DNA from: Panax quinquefolius
Taxonomy: Eukaryota; Streptophyta; Magnoliopsida; Apiales; Araliaceae
Direction: 5' to 3'
Assembly: GCA_020205615.1 (NCBI GenBank)
Contig: CM035160.1
Span: 147,355,991-147,419,990 of the forward strand
Length of the DNA: 64,000 bases
A program made the translations under genes and the position numbers. Shown here one piece after another: positions 49,244 through 61,350 of the stretch. The notes beneath the pieces are model-generated. The model ran no database searches, was not told the DNA's origin, and saw only the letters and a program-made list of their open reading frames with translations. Each line of letters starts with the position of its first letter. The first letter of the stretch is position 1.

Positions 49244-49806
49244 ACCACGAATTATCCATGCACTTACTGACCAAAGATAATCGTGTATTCATTAGTATCA
49301 CGACCACAAATTATCCATACACTTCTGACCAAAGATAATCGTGTATTCATTAGTATATCGACCACAAATTATCCATGCACTACGACCAAAGATAATTGTG
49401 TATTCATTAGTATCGCGACCACAAATTATCCATGCACTACTGACCAAAGATAATTGTGTATTCATTAGTATCACGACCACAAATTATCCATACACTACTG
49501 ACCAAAGATAATTGTGTATTCATTAGTATCACGACCACAAATTATCCATGCACTACTACCAAAGATAATTGTGTATTCATTAGTATCACGACCACAAATT
49601 ATCCATGCACTACTGACCAAAGATAATTGTGTATTCATTAGTATCACGACCACAAATTATCCATACCTACTGGCGAAAGATAATTGTGTATTCATTAGTA
49701 TCACGACCACAAATTATCCATACACTACGACCAAAGATAATTGTGTATTCATTAATATCACGACCACAAATTATCCATGCACTACTGACTAAAGATAATT
49801 GTGTTT
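49244..49806. repeat. 57-58 bp minisatellite in D2 (10 units)
   Basis: Units start at 49244, 49303, 49361, 49418, 49476, 49534, 49591, 49649, 49706 and 49763, in the same register as the D1 array, which has 8. Units differ mainly in the CACTACTGACC segment. Confidence 0.92.
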
Positions 49807-51030
49807 TCAATGACAGTTATGATTATATTAGAACAATCCTGGTCATAATCATACCAAGTCCATCTATACCTTCTGAGGCCACGAGATGACTTTCAACATA
49901 ATATAAGCGTGAGGATAATGATATAAAGAATCAATCAAATGAGATAAAGGATAAATATTAAGCGTTTATAATATAATTTATCCGAGGATTCAAGAATATC
50001 CCCATGTTATCAATCACTTAATAATCTCATAATCTAATAACATTAATATTATAATAATATTTTAATCACTTCTTAAATTTATAAACAATTTATCTCTTAG
50101 CATTTACGCTTTATCATATAATGCATTTAATCATTCAAAAATGCCATACTCATAAGATATCATCACCAATTATCAAATCTCAAAAAAAATATGCATATAC
50201 TCTATATAGGATTCTCTAGCCATAAAATCCTATTTTCAACTTTGTTACTTCACATAACATATTTAACTCATATGTTTCGTAACTAAACTATTTTCATGAA
50301 AATACCAAATCAGTCCCAAAAATATTTCTTTTCTGGGATTTAGCATAATATAGTCCCATGATGAAAATATATTTTTCTCGAATTTTTAAAATTCATTTAC
50401 TATTTTCAAAAATCAATTTCTAATTAATTCCTTAAGAAATTAGCTACCTCAAGTTTAACTCCAAAATTCCCAAATCTTGGCAGGACCTTACACATGTTAT
50501 CGTGAGCTTCCAGTTTAAATTTCATGGTCATGAGTTATAGAACTCCGGTTATAGCGTTTTAAATCGGAAAAACCTAAATATTGAAATAGTCATAACTTGC
50601 TCATTTTAAGTCGAGAATGAGCCCATTTTTGGACAGGAGGTACTTTATACCATATACTTTCATGTCCCAAAAAGCCAGAATTTTCTCATAATTTAAGTGA
50701 CCGAAACAGTCCCTTAAAGTTTAAAGGCGATAGCATTTTCGAAATTTACAGACTTTGGCCTCCTTTGCTAAAATCAGTCCACACAAAATTTACAACACCT
50801 TTTCTAGTAATTCCACTTGGATTAGTTAGGTAACTCATAGATCTAACTCTAGGACTTGACCACATTCAAAATTCAAAATATAATAGGAGATATGGTCAAT
50901 TGAATTTCATGTTACGTTTTTCACTAAAATCGATTTTCAACTCTTTGTGATTTTTAAGAAACTTTCATGTTTTTACATACTAACCAACATAACTCATCAT
51001 AAAACTTACTAATACCACGAATACCCATGA
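49807..51030 (-). other. Non-coding filler of D2
   Basis: Matches 28577-29880 of D1 nearly base for base. No coding frame. Confidence 0.65.
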
Positions 51031-51036
51031 TTTTCA

Positions 51037-51441
51037 TTAGTCAATGCTTTTATTATGACTTTCATCATAAACCACGTAAAGCTGTTCATTTAGTTGAAGA
51101 AATATTTGAGGGTTTAAGAAATGGGTTTTTGTCTTTGGGGAATTGATACAAAATTCGATTTTACGCTCTAAGTAGGCTAAGAAGTCTTCAAGAATCGTGG
51201 GAAATTTATTAATAATAGAAATATCATTCAAAGCTGTGACTCTCATCCAAGACTTGGATAAATCGTCACATTGATACCAACTGTGACTTTTATCCTTAAC
51301 TAGATAGCACCTCACAATGATACCTATAAACTTGCCATCTTCATTCACGATGTCGCCTCTGAAAGTAAAACGGTACATTCCACACAAGGAAGTCAACAAC
51401 GAAAGGTTCGGGGCTCTTTTACTTATGGCTTGATATGACAA
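51037..51441 (-). pseudogene. Protease-RT linker of D2
   Basis: Open for 134 codons on the minus strand: SLCGMYRFTFRGDIVNEDGK, IIVRCYL, then RVTALNDISIINKFPTILED and ERKIEFCINSP. The last part is the FPDVFPEELPGLPP-type start of gypsy RT. Coding similarity ends there, at the same place as in D1. Confidence 0.65.
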
Positions 51442-52200
51442 TAATTGACTTTAGTAGTTTGGTTATGAATATAAAAGCTAACAACCTTACGAAAAGAATG
51501 ATGAGTAGTTAACGATTCATTCCTAAAATACCATCAAAGGCAAATATTTTCAAAGAGATAATATCGACGAAGTAGCGTGAAAGTGTTTATTTGAAACAAC
51601 AAGATTAATAAGCAGTGGAGGTAACGAAGGTTTCTCCCAACGAAGTTTCAACCAATAAGTTAAAGTCTAACTTCTCCGAGTCAAATTTAAATGTTGAGCT
51701 TAAGCAAGCGAGATAAAATAATGGGTAGAACCGGTATCTTATAAGGTATAGACTTCGCAAGAATTTATAATTAACTAACCCGTGCTAACTTCGTTCGAGT
51801 CACTTGCTTTTTAAGAAGTCATGAAAAACGCTCTTCATGAAACCACCGACTTTGTTTTGTCCATATCCACCTTTGGTGCCACCGTCCCAGCTAGACTTGA
51901 CTTTGGTGCACAACAAAATTGGCTAAATGACCTTCTCTTCTTGCAATTTCCACTTCTATTATCTTTGCCATGATTACCACCGAAGTGGTTACCATTCTTA
52001 GCATGATAATTTCCCCCACGATGGTTATCATTGTTACGATGGCCGTTGCCACCGATATGATTATTATCGTGTTGTTGGTCGTTACCTTTTGTTTGAAATT
52101 TGAATCAACACTCTCATGTGCTTCATTGCTTAACTTAGCATTTCGGATGCCATTCTCAAACAACTTGTCACAAAACAATGGTTAATTAACATGTAACAAA
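51442..52200 (-). pseudogene. Degenerate gag/protease region of D2
   Basis: Minus strand, many frame breaks. The region corresponds to the D1 knuckle-protease segment (REGHLANFVVHQ recalls the second knuckle) but lacks the gag core found at 31108-31622 in D1. The low-complexity AATGGTTATCATCG-rich part at 51960-52080 may encode the N/G-rich linker before the knuckles. Confidence 0.5.
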
Positions 52201-52345
52201 TTATCCCTATATTAAATGAGGCCAATTAAATACCAAATAAATTTAGGTAGGTCATACTAGCGAAGGAATTCCCGTCTCTCTCCCTCCTAGTACTTATTCT
52301 CACCTCTTAGCGAGGATCATATCCCTAAGCTACGATACCAATTTG

Positions 52346-54742
52346 TGGCGCCCCCAAAATTAGGTATCGTCACCCATCTTGGGTCGCCACACTTACATGG
52401 TACATAAATTCAAATACAACTTACTAACCTAAGCGTAGGTATACAATACGACATAAGCCATGAGTTTGAATACAAATATTGTCTACTAGATATTATACAA
52501 ACTCAAAAGGAGTCCTCATTACAACTATTATCACACTATTTCACGCAGAATAGGGAGGACTACTAATGCTATCCTCTGGACCATTACTTGCCGTTCCCAG
52601 ACTCGTCCCGGCTATGTTCTCATTTCACGAAGAGAAACGGTGAAAGAAAGGGTGAGCTCAACTAGCCCGAGAAGAAATATTATGACTAAGATAATGCGAG
52701 AATAAATTATCATTAGCCTTCAATGAGTGTTAAAGCGATAAAATACAATAGACAACCGGTTTAAGCTGCGGTGAATAAGCAATCCATTAAAAGAGTCAAG
52801 TAGAGAATAAAATCTACTATCTTTTAGGTTTTAAAAGGTTTTCATCAATTTTTATCATTTGAGACTCGACAATAAATAAACCACCATATCTAATCATCCC
52901 CTGTACCACGGTCGAGGATTTTCATCAAATTATCAATGGTCGTGACTATATCGAATCACCACGGTCATAATCATACAAAAACTATCCATCATTGCATTAC
53001 GAAGCCAATGAGGACTTTTATCACATCATTTATAACAAGCCGTGATTATCTTAGAATGATCCCACGGTCATAATCATACAAAGTTCATCTATGCACGTAA
53101 GCGAAGATAACATAATATATCATGAAGATGATGACAATGACATAATAATTCAATAAAACAAGTTCAAGAATTATTTTATCCGGGGAATTAATAACGTCAA
53201 ATTGTCAACAAGATCTTTCATTTTGTAGAGTAAAATTCAAGAATGATCGGAAGAATATTTCCATGAAAGATCTTTGGATGAAACGCAAATATCAAGGATA
53301 TTCTACTAATTTCATGGAGTATAGAAGTCAAAGTTTTAACTTATTTGGGTATAATAAAGAATGGAATAACAAAAGAAATCACCATGCATGCGGTACTTGC
53401 GCATAGGCAGTTATTCAACAGAATAATAATAACGGAACGGGTCGGTGAAATTCACACAAGCGGATGTTCCAACAGAATAATAAAGATGGAACCCGGATCC
53501 GGTGTAAAACACACGGATAGGATATTCAACATAATGATAAAAGCGGAACCGGTCGGTGTAAAACACATGCAGGATGTTCCAGCAGAATAATAAAAAGGCG
53601 GAACCGGTGGGTGTAAAACACCGTGACGAGGATGTTCCAATGAGAATAATAGAAGAATGTCACCAAGTATAGGAAAACCGCAGATATCTGAGGTTATTCA
53701 GCAGAATAATAAGCAATGGAATAACATAAGGATTTCACCAAGTATAGGGTATCTGGCGTATCTACGAGGTTATGTATAGGGTATGCCACTTTTACAAAGT
53801 TATTCAACAAAATAATAATGAATGGAATAATGAAGTTCTCTTGAAGAAGAAAGAATAACACCCTACTAGTAAAAGAATGAATATAGAAATAGTGAAGTAG
53901 CGAGAATACTCTTTCTTCTTTCTATAATTTTTCTCTCTATAGCTTCTCTATAATTTCTCTCTCAGAGTTTCAATGAATTCGTAAGAAAATAATGAAGGAA
54001 TGAGCTTATTTATAGGAAAATGGAATGCATAAGTAACTAATCCATGAGCAGTTCAGATTGATTTACTTTAATCTGACGGTCCATATTTAAAGAAAAATCT
54101 TTTAAATAAAATATAATATATTCTATTTATATAAAAACATTTTTTATATGCAAACATTTATGCAATCTTATACGCAAAACACTATCGCATAATAAAATAT
54201 AATATATTCTATTTATAGAATAACTTTAATAAAGTATTCTATTTTATATAAAAGATGTTTACATTTTATTACGTTAATAATCTGAATAAAACAAAAGCGT
54301 CATTATCATTATAATAATTCATATTATTAATAATCGATAATAATGGAATGTTGAGTGACTTCTCACATAAGCATCAATAATCAATCAATCAGGTAGTGCT
54401 ACTATGCAACCACACGTATTCTTTGCATTTTTTACTACCGAGTAGTTCAACAAAGATCAACGGTAAAACTTCCATGAATTATTTGATAAAATATTTTTGT
54501 CGTTTTTCTCGATCCGGCAATAATTACATTGTAGGGGTCCACCAATGATTGAGTAGTTATACGAATATTCCTGCTAAATGAGAATATTCCAGACCAATCG
54601 AATATAATATAACCACTTGCATACTTTACAAAATTTATAAATACTACCCACAACTATAATATTATCTCAAATTCACACCATAATATTAAAAAATTATTTC
54701 GACAAAATTTAAATCTTTATTGATAAAATCTGGGGTCTCACA
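52346..54742 (-). repeat. 5' LTR of D2
   Basis: 2,397 bp starting TGTGGCGCCCCC. The primer site region (GATACCAA at 52335-52342) adjoins on the left. Tandem array at 53418-53650. Confidence 0.9.
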
Positions 54743-54917
54743 AAGCATATAACAGTTAAGTTAGGAGATGATATGAACTGAATTAAATGAATTGAACTGA
54801 ACGAACCGAACTCAACACTTGAACAAAATAAAGTAATGTATACTTATCGTTACCGAAGTGTGAGACAGATTAGTCATAGGGTGAATTCGACTGATCCTCC
54901 TTGCACCATCAAGATCT

Positions 54918-55250
54918 TGTTTACCACTCGGGGCAGAGCAAGTATATAAGGACATTTGTTTATCATGCGGGGTAAAACAAAGAAATAAGGACCATGGAAT
55001 TTGCTTACCACTCGCGGTAAGACAAATTCATAAGGAAACTCCTGACAAAAAGGCTACCATCGAATGGCCAGCGAGTCCGACCATACCTCCTTACTTCGGT
55101 GCTTTTTGTTTACCACTCGCGGTAAAGCAAAATTTAAAAGGACAGTGGAATTTGTTTACCACTCGCGGTAAATCAAACCCATAAGGACACTCCTACCAAA
55201 AAGGCTGCCATCGAATGGCCAGCGAGTCCCCCCCGTCCTCCTTACTCCAT
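54918..55250 (-). repeat. Tandem repeat in the 3' region of Tat copy 3
   Basis: The block TTTACCACTCGCGGTAAA with variants recurs near 54918, 54958, 55000, 55110 and 55157. The longer segment AAAAAGGCT(A/G)CCATCGAATGG is repeated at 55047 and 55198. It lies between pol and the antisense ORF, where Tat elements are known to carry variable tandem repeats. Confidence 0.75.
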
Positions 55251-57310
55251 TATGAACTTAGGACCAATAAGAAGAAGATCAGTTGTGAAAAAGTGAATCT
55301 TTTATTGATGATGAACCACCATTCTGAGACTTAGAAGAAAGCGACTCGATCTCTTTGGAAGTATTCCAAGAAATGCCCGCATGCCAAGTGTTCTTGATCT
55401 CGGATCCGTCTAATGCCTTTAACCGATAAGTCCCGGGCTTTGGTACTTGCCGGTTCCTTTCATAGCCCTTCCGATTCGGCATTAGCTTTCCCATGTTTCG
55501 AGAGGTGTGGATGCTTCGACTTCTCACGAGAAGCGAAGTCCCTACTTCAAATCTACGAAGCTTAACCCCTTTGTTGTAATGCTTGGCTACTCTCCGTTGA
55601 TAAGCTGCTAACTTGATCAAAGCCACCTCTCTGACTTCTTCCAACAGATCCAAGTTGGCCTTCAGTCCTTCATCGTTGTAGATCTTTTTGAATTGACTGA
55701 CCCGAAGACTTGGAGATCCAATCTCGACTGGGACTAAGGCATCAGTGTCGTAGGCCAATTTAAAAGGTGAATCCCCCGTTGTAGTCCTTGAGGTAGTCCG
55801 GTAAGCCCACAGTACACTGAGCAGCTCCTCTGACCATCTTCCTTTATCTTCGTCCAGCCTGCGCTTGATCCCGTTCAGCAACGTTCTGTTTGTCACCTCA
55901 ACTTGCCCATTCGACTGTGGATGAGCCACTAAAGTCTTCCTATGCTGAACTCCCAGCTCCTTCAGAAATCCCTCAAATTTTGATCCCACGAACTAGCGTC
56001 CGTTGTCCGATATCACCACTTTAGGAAATCCGAATCGGAACACCACGGACTCCTTCATGAACTTCAAACACTCTTGCTCCGTTATCAACCGAAGTGGCTT
56101 CGCCTCTACCCACTTGGTTATGTAATCGATAAGTAACTTCATGATTGAAGCCGACTGACCTTTAGCTTTCTAAGAAGCGGACCCGATATATCCACCCCTG
56201 AGGCTGAAGAAAGGGTATAGGAGATAGTATCGAGTATAGCTCTTCTGGTGGCCGATGTGGGATTGGACTTTTGAGCTGGTACTTCTCACACTTCTTCACA
56301 TACTCTGTAGCTTCCTTGAAGATCATAGGCCAGTAGTATCCCTGCCGAAGTACTTTGTAAGCTAGTGACTTAGCAGCCATATGGTCACCACAAATTCCCT
56401 CATGAACCTCCCGAAGAGCATACTCAGCCTCAGAAGGAATCAGACACTTCAATAATGGTGACGAAAATGCCCTTCAATAAAGATCCCCATCAATAAGAAC
56501 GAAATTTGCACTCTTGTATTTGATCTTCTTTGCCAGCATCTGATCCGAAGGAAGGACGCCATCTGTCAGATATTCAATATAGGGAGTCATCCGGCGGTTG
56601 GGCGCTCAATGCACATCACGGCTTCATCTTTGAATACTCATTTCTTCCTGCAAGACCTTCAAATAAACCGACCCGTTGAAAACATCCGCATCCGTAGTGG
56701 GCAGCTTCGACAATGCATTGACAATTGAATTGTCATTACGTTCTATGCCCTGAAACTCATAAGAAATGAAATACTGAAGTCGGTCTTTTAACTCTGCCAA
56801 ATATTTGATCATCCTCGTCCCACGAGCTTCATAATCTTGGACATTGTTTGTGACCAACCGAGAGTCACTTTGTAAATGATCGACACGAACTTCTAGACTC
56901 TTCGCCAGTCGGACTCCTGCTAGAACCGCTTCGTACTCGGCCTCGTTGTTCGTTGCTTTAAACCCAAATCTGATGGCCTACTGCACTTTGAATCCCTCCA
57001 GACTTGTCAAAATAATTCCTGCCTCGCTGACATTTATAGTAGAAGATCCATCTGCATCTGACATCCATGAATTACGTCGTCTTTGAAGAAGCATGGCCGC
57101 TTGATCGGATGTCTCGACACCGGCACAAAGATCTCGCCGGAGAACGAACATTTCACCATAAAATCTGCCAAGGCTTGACCTTTGATAGCGGTTCGGGGAT
57201 GATATTCAATAAAAAATTGGGATAATTCCATTGTACACGCTTCTTTAATCTCCCCGAAACCTCGGTTTGCTCATCACCTACTTGATGGTTGATCCGTGTA
57301 GGCGACCCGG
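55240..57310 (-). pseudogene. Tat pol remnant: RNase H, archaeal-type RNase H, integrase
   Basis: In minus-strand order: RNase H tail (57231-57100; FIEYHPRTAIKGQALADFM); archaeal-type RNase H (about 57065-56640; DADGSS, TNNEAEYEA, DSRLVTNNV, ALSKLP); integrase zinc-binding domain (56452-56290; VHEGICGDH..KKCEKYQ); integrase core (56165-55860) with Asp in LIDYITKW (56125-56127), Asp in SDNGR and Glu in NGQVEVTNRT; and the C-terminal region to 55279. A TAG at 55993-55995 stands where NGRQF is expected, and there are other frame changes. The second RNase H identifies the Tat lineage. The 5' part of pol is cut off by A3 at 57311. Confidence 0.88.
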
Positions 57311-60053
57311 TGTAGCGCCCCAAAATAGGTCCATTCCATCCAACCCATTACGAGTCGCCAAATACATGGTACGAAATAACTACAACTTTATTAATACATT
57401 TGTCGTGCAAAATACGACAACATATATCTTGTGAGTTTAAATACAAATATTGCCATCTAGACAATATCCACACGCAAATAAATCCCCATCATAATTATTG
57501 ATACATTATTTTACAAAAATGGTGAGGACTACTAAACAACTCTCTAGAACCTTCATTCCATACCCCAACTAGTACTCATTTACATTCTCGCCTCCCGAGA
57601 AGAAAAATGGAACAAAAAGAAAAAGGGTGAGTTAACTAGCCTAGTAAAGAATATTATGACTAAGATAATATACAACAAATTATCATTAGTCTTCAACAGG
57701 GGAAAAAACTAATAGAATACAATAGACAACAAGTTTTTAAACCAATATTCGCAGTGAAATAATAATTCATTAGAAGAGTTAAGTAGAGATGCAACTACTA
57801 TCTACATGTATGAATTTAAAAGTTAAATAAATCTATCTTTTATCCTGTAACATCAATCAACATACATCGGAATCAAATATTCATCTTTGCACTACTGAGG
57901 CCAAAGATATTCATCGATTAGTCATGTTCATCTAAACACTGTTCATCTTTTGCACTACGGGCCAAAGATATTCTTCAGAAATCATTCATCTTTGACCATC
58001 TTGGCCAAAGATATTCCATAATATCATCATTTAAGGTGAAGATGATGAAAATATTTTTAAAAAAGCGAATCCGGTGAAACAAAATGACAAGGATTAAGGA
58101 TTAAGGATTCGTACTTTGTTTTATCCACGTCAAAAATACCTCAAAAATAATCATAGGGGTGTAAAATTCAGAATGATCAAAACATGGATACAATCAAAGC
58201 TAGTATCCGAATAGATATTTTAGGCGAAAAGAAAAATTTTTATTTTTCGATTGAATAGTGCCGTATTCGTGAATAGTCAGTATCGTGAATAGTCTTTAGT
58301 ATCGTGAATAGTAACTCAAACACCAAAAGATAGAAATTCCAAAAAAAAAACATCTTCACGCTTCATGAATAGTTCTCGTGAATAGTAACTTCGTGAATAG
58401 TAACTCATGAATAGTAACCCGACATGAAAAAGTTCCAAATTTGATAAAAAGTTCCAACTAATATTTCAAAGATAATGATATTGAAGAAATAATATCATTT
58501 GAGAAGAAAATAACATCCCTTACCTCGAAGAGCAGTGATCTTTAGTTGAAACACAGGATATATGCTATGACTTGAACTTGCACATAGTATAGCAATACTC
58601 AAAGTATACTCAAAATACTCACAAGAATACGCTCGATAATATAGAGAGAAAACTTGATTTACGGTGTGATTTTCAATTCTAACCTAAGCACCATATTTAT
58701 AGGAAATTGCTCGAACACAAAGCGAGAAAATTTAATATAATAATAATATATTATATATATATTCCCTCGCCAACCAAGACTCACGAAATCAGCATGTTTA
58801 CAACACATGGGGGCCAACCAAAACAATAAAAACGTTTTTGTTGATATAAATAATTAAAACTTCAAAAATCAATTATTTTGAATGCGGAACTTTAATAATT
58901 CATAATAAATAGCCATTTATCAGAAAATTGAATCTCATGATTTTTTATAGGAAATTCAATTCTCTACAACTTTGCGGAAGAAAGTTTTCCAAATTCCAAA
59001 CAAAAATTGGTGAAATCCCAAAAACGGTCGATTTTATGATCTATAATCAATTTTTCAAGAAATGGGTCCACCAACACACAAAACATGTGTTAAACATTTA
59101 ATGCCACAAAAATACTCTTCCTCCTCATATACTCATATATCCCACATTCATTATAAAATATCACAGATTAATATATTATTAAAATAATATATTTAAATGA
59201 ATTATTTTATCGAGAAAAAGATAAAATATTAATTTTCAACAATTGTCACATTAAAAATTTTCTCCATCTATATCCACATAAAATCAATATTTTTCTCATC
59301 ATATAAATCAATAATTAATTATTCACAAATAATATTACAGAATCACGCAGTCTTTTGTGCAACTGGTAGTTCCAGGAAAGAGGGGCTTTCAATAAGAATT
59401 TCTCACTTCTTTGGCGCTTGATTAGGTGACCAAACCTCTCCTTGAGCGAACTTTCTAGACATTGCCAATAATGTTATCTAATAATATTATTCACATAATA
59501 TGAATTATTGCTTCGATAATGAAAAATCGTGTGTAATGACAATTATTGAAGCGACAACAATATAAAATATCAACGCAACAATTATTAAATCAATAAAAAT
59601 TTGAGCGAAGATTTATTGTAACCATTATTGAGTAGTGTGCCTTCTTATGTAAGAATCAATAATTGGTAATAATACTGGTATCTTCTTCAACAACAAGCGC
59701 ATATTAGTGTGTTTTAACCATACGGGTATTCCAACAAAGATAATACTTGAATAACAACTACTGTAGTTATTTATAAACAACTTATATTTGTCGTTTTCTT
59801 CATCCAATCGCTTTAGTTATGGGGCCTAAAAAGATCAAGGCATTGGTAAATTGCGAATATTCACAAAGCGATCACGAATATTCCACGACCAAACGAATAT
59901 TCCCGATAATAATGAATATTTTATAACCCACTTGCTTATTGAAATATTTGCGTATTTTACCCATAACTATCCATATTAATCAAATCAACCCTTACTATTT
60001 CAAAATAATAAATAGAGGAAATTCCTTTTATTTAAAAAATTTGAGGTCTTACA
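57311..60053 (-). repeat. 3' LTR of A3
   Basis: 2,743 bp, starts TGTAGCGCCCC and ends GAGGTCTTACA on the + strand, the reverse of the A1 LTR. It contains three CATCTTTG..CCAAAGATATTC modules at 57880-58018 and the reversed TATTCACGAG array at 58255-58425. Confidence 0.85.
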
Positions 60054-60131
60054 ACCTCCCTCCTTATGAAATTTCGTCCTCGAAATTGACGTACGTACCT
60101 GGTGTTTCGAAAAGATGAGAATACCTCGCTT

Positions 60132-61350
60132 CCTACGCAAATGTTTCTTAATCCAAGATCAGCCACACATGTATCCCACCTCCCAAAAAGTAATAAAAAC
60201 GTTTTTCTTATTTAAAATAATTAAAACTTCCAAAATCAATTATTTGAAGCTTGAAACTTCAATAATTCATAATAAATAGCCCTTTTATCAAAAAAAGTCG
60301 AATCTCACGACTTTTTATAGGAAATTCAATTCTCTACAACTTTTAGAAGAAAGTTTTCTAAATTCCAAACAAAAATTGGTAGAAATCTACAAACGAAAGC
60401 GATTTTATAAAGTTATAATCAAATTTGGTCGATAATTGTGTCCTGACACACAAAATATCATTAAACATTTATTGCCACAAAATACTCTTCCTCCTCATAT
60501 ACTCATATATCCCACATTCATTTTAAAAATATTACAAGTTAATATATTATTAAAATAATATATTTAAATGAATTATTTTATCGAGAAAAAGATAAAATAT
60601 TAATTTTCAACAATTGTCACATTAAAAATTTTCTCCATCTATATCCACATAAAATCAATATTTTCCTCATTATATAAATCAATAATTAATTATACACAAA
60701 TAATATTACTGAATAGCGATCTTGTGAACCGGTGTAGTTTCAGGAAGAGGGGCTTTCAATAAGGATCTCTCCTACTTGGTATGATTAGGTGACCAAACAT
60801 CTCCTTGAGGCAGAACTTTCTAGACATTACCAATAATGTTATCCAATAATATTATTAGGATAATATGAATTATTGCTCAGATAATGGAAAATCTTTGTGT
60901 AATGACAATTTATTGAAACAACAATAATATAAAATATCAACGCAAACAATTATTGAATCAATAAAATAAAATCTTTGACAATAATTACTGTAACAATTAT
61001 TGAGTAGTGCCTTCTTACGTAAGAATCAATAATTGGTGCAATACTGAGTAATCTTCTTGTGTTTTAACCACCGAGTATTTTTGAAGATTAGCAGTAATAA
61101 CTACTGCAGTTATTTTTAAACAACTTATATTTGTCGTTTTCTTCATCCAATCGCTTTTTAGTTATGGGCCCACACATACGGTTTGCTTGCAGTAAATACG
61201 ACAATAATGAATATTTTATAACCACTTGCTTATTGAAATATTTGCGTATTTTACCCATAACTATCCACATTAATCAAATCAACCCTTACTATTTCAAAAT
61301 AATAAATAGAGGAAAATAAATTTCATTTATTAATAATTTGGGGTCTTACA
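60132..61350 (-). repeat. Truncated duplicate LTR in A3
   Basis: Only about 1.2 kb of the LTR (the half next to the polypurine tract) is present, joined at about 60131 to 78 bp of element 3' sequence. Full polypurine-tract context is repeated on both sides (60054 and 61351). Confidence 0.8.

Larger units (their letters stand above)
46375..54742 (-). mobile_element. D2: complete non-autonomous chromovirus-type LTR retrotransposon
   Basis: 8,368 bp in minus orientation inside Tat copy 3, with perfect duplications AAGCA (46370-46374 and 54743-54747). 3' LTR 46375-48783, 5' LTR 52346-54742. The 3.56-kb internal region has the same plan as D1 (minisatellite, filler, start of RT, protease) but a shorter gag zone, with a core of about 0.75 kb missing. 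No RT core, RNase H or integrase. Confidence 0.9.
34712..57310 (-). mobile_element. Tat-lineage Ty3/gypsy retrotransposon with nested insertions (copy 3)
   Basis: Minus orientation. From the right: pol (57310-55240), a tandem-repeat spacer, the antisense ORF on the + strand (exons between 35736 and 46124), and the 3' LTR (35331-34712). A1 (36264-44163) and D2 (46375-54742) are inserted inside it with perfect target duplications, and A3 (from 57311) cuts pol. Without A1 and D2 about 6.3 kb of Tat sequence remains. Its 5' part, gag and 5' LTR are outside the window. The archaeal-type RNase H and an antisense ORF near the 3' LTR point to the Tat lineage (Retand/Grande-like). Confidence 0.85.

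Noticed and set aside
49244..49806. CRISPR-like regular array
   Set aside because: The monomers are contiguous and similar over their whole length, with no unique spacers, and the window is plant nuclear DNA.
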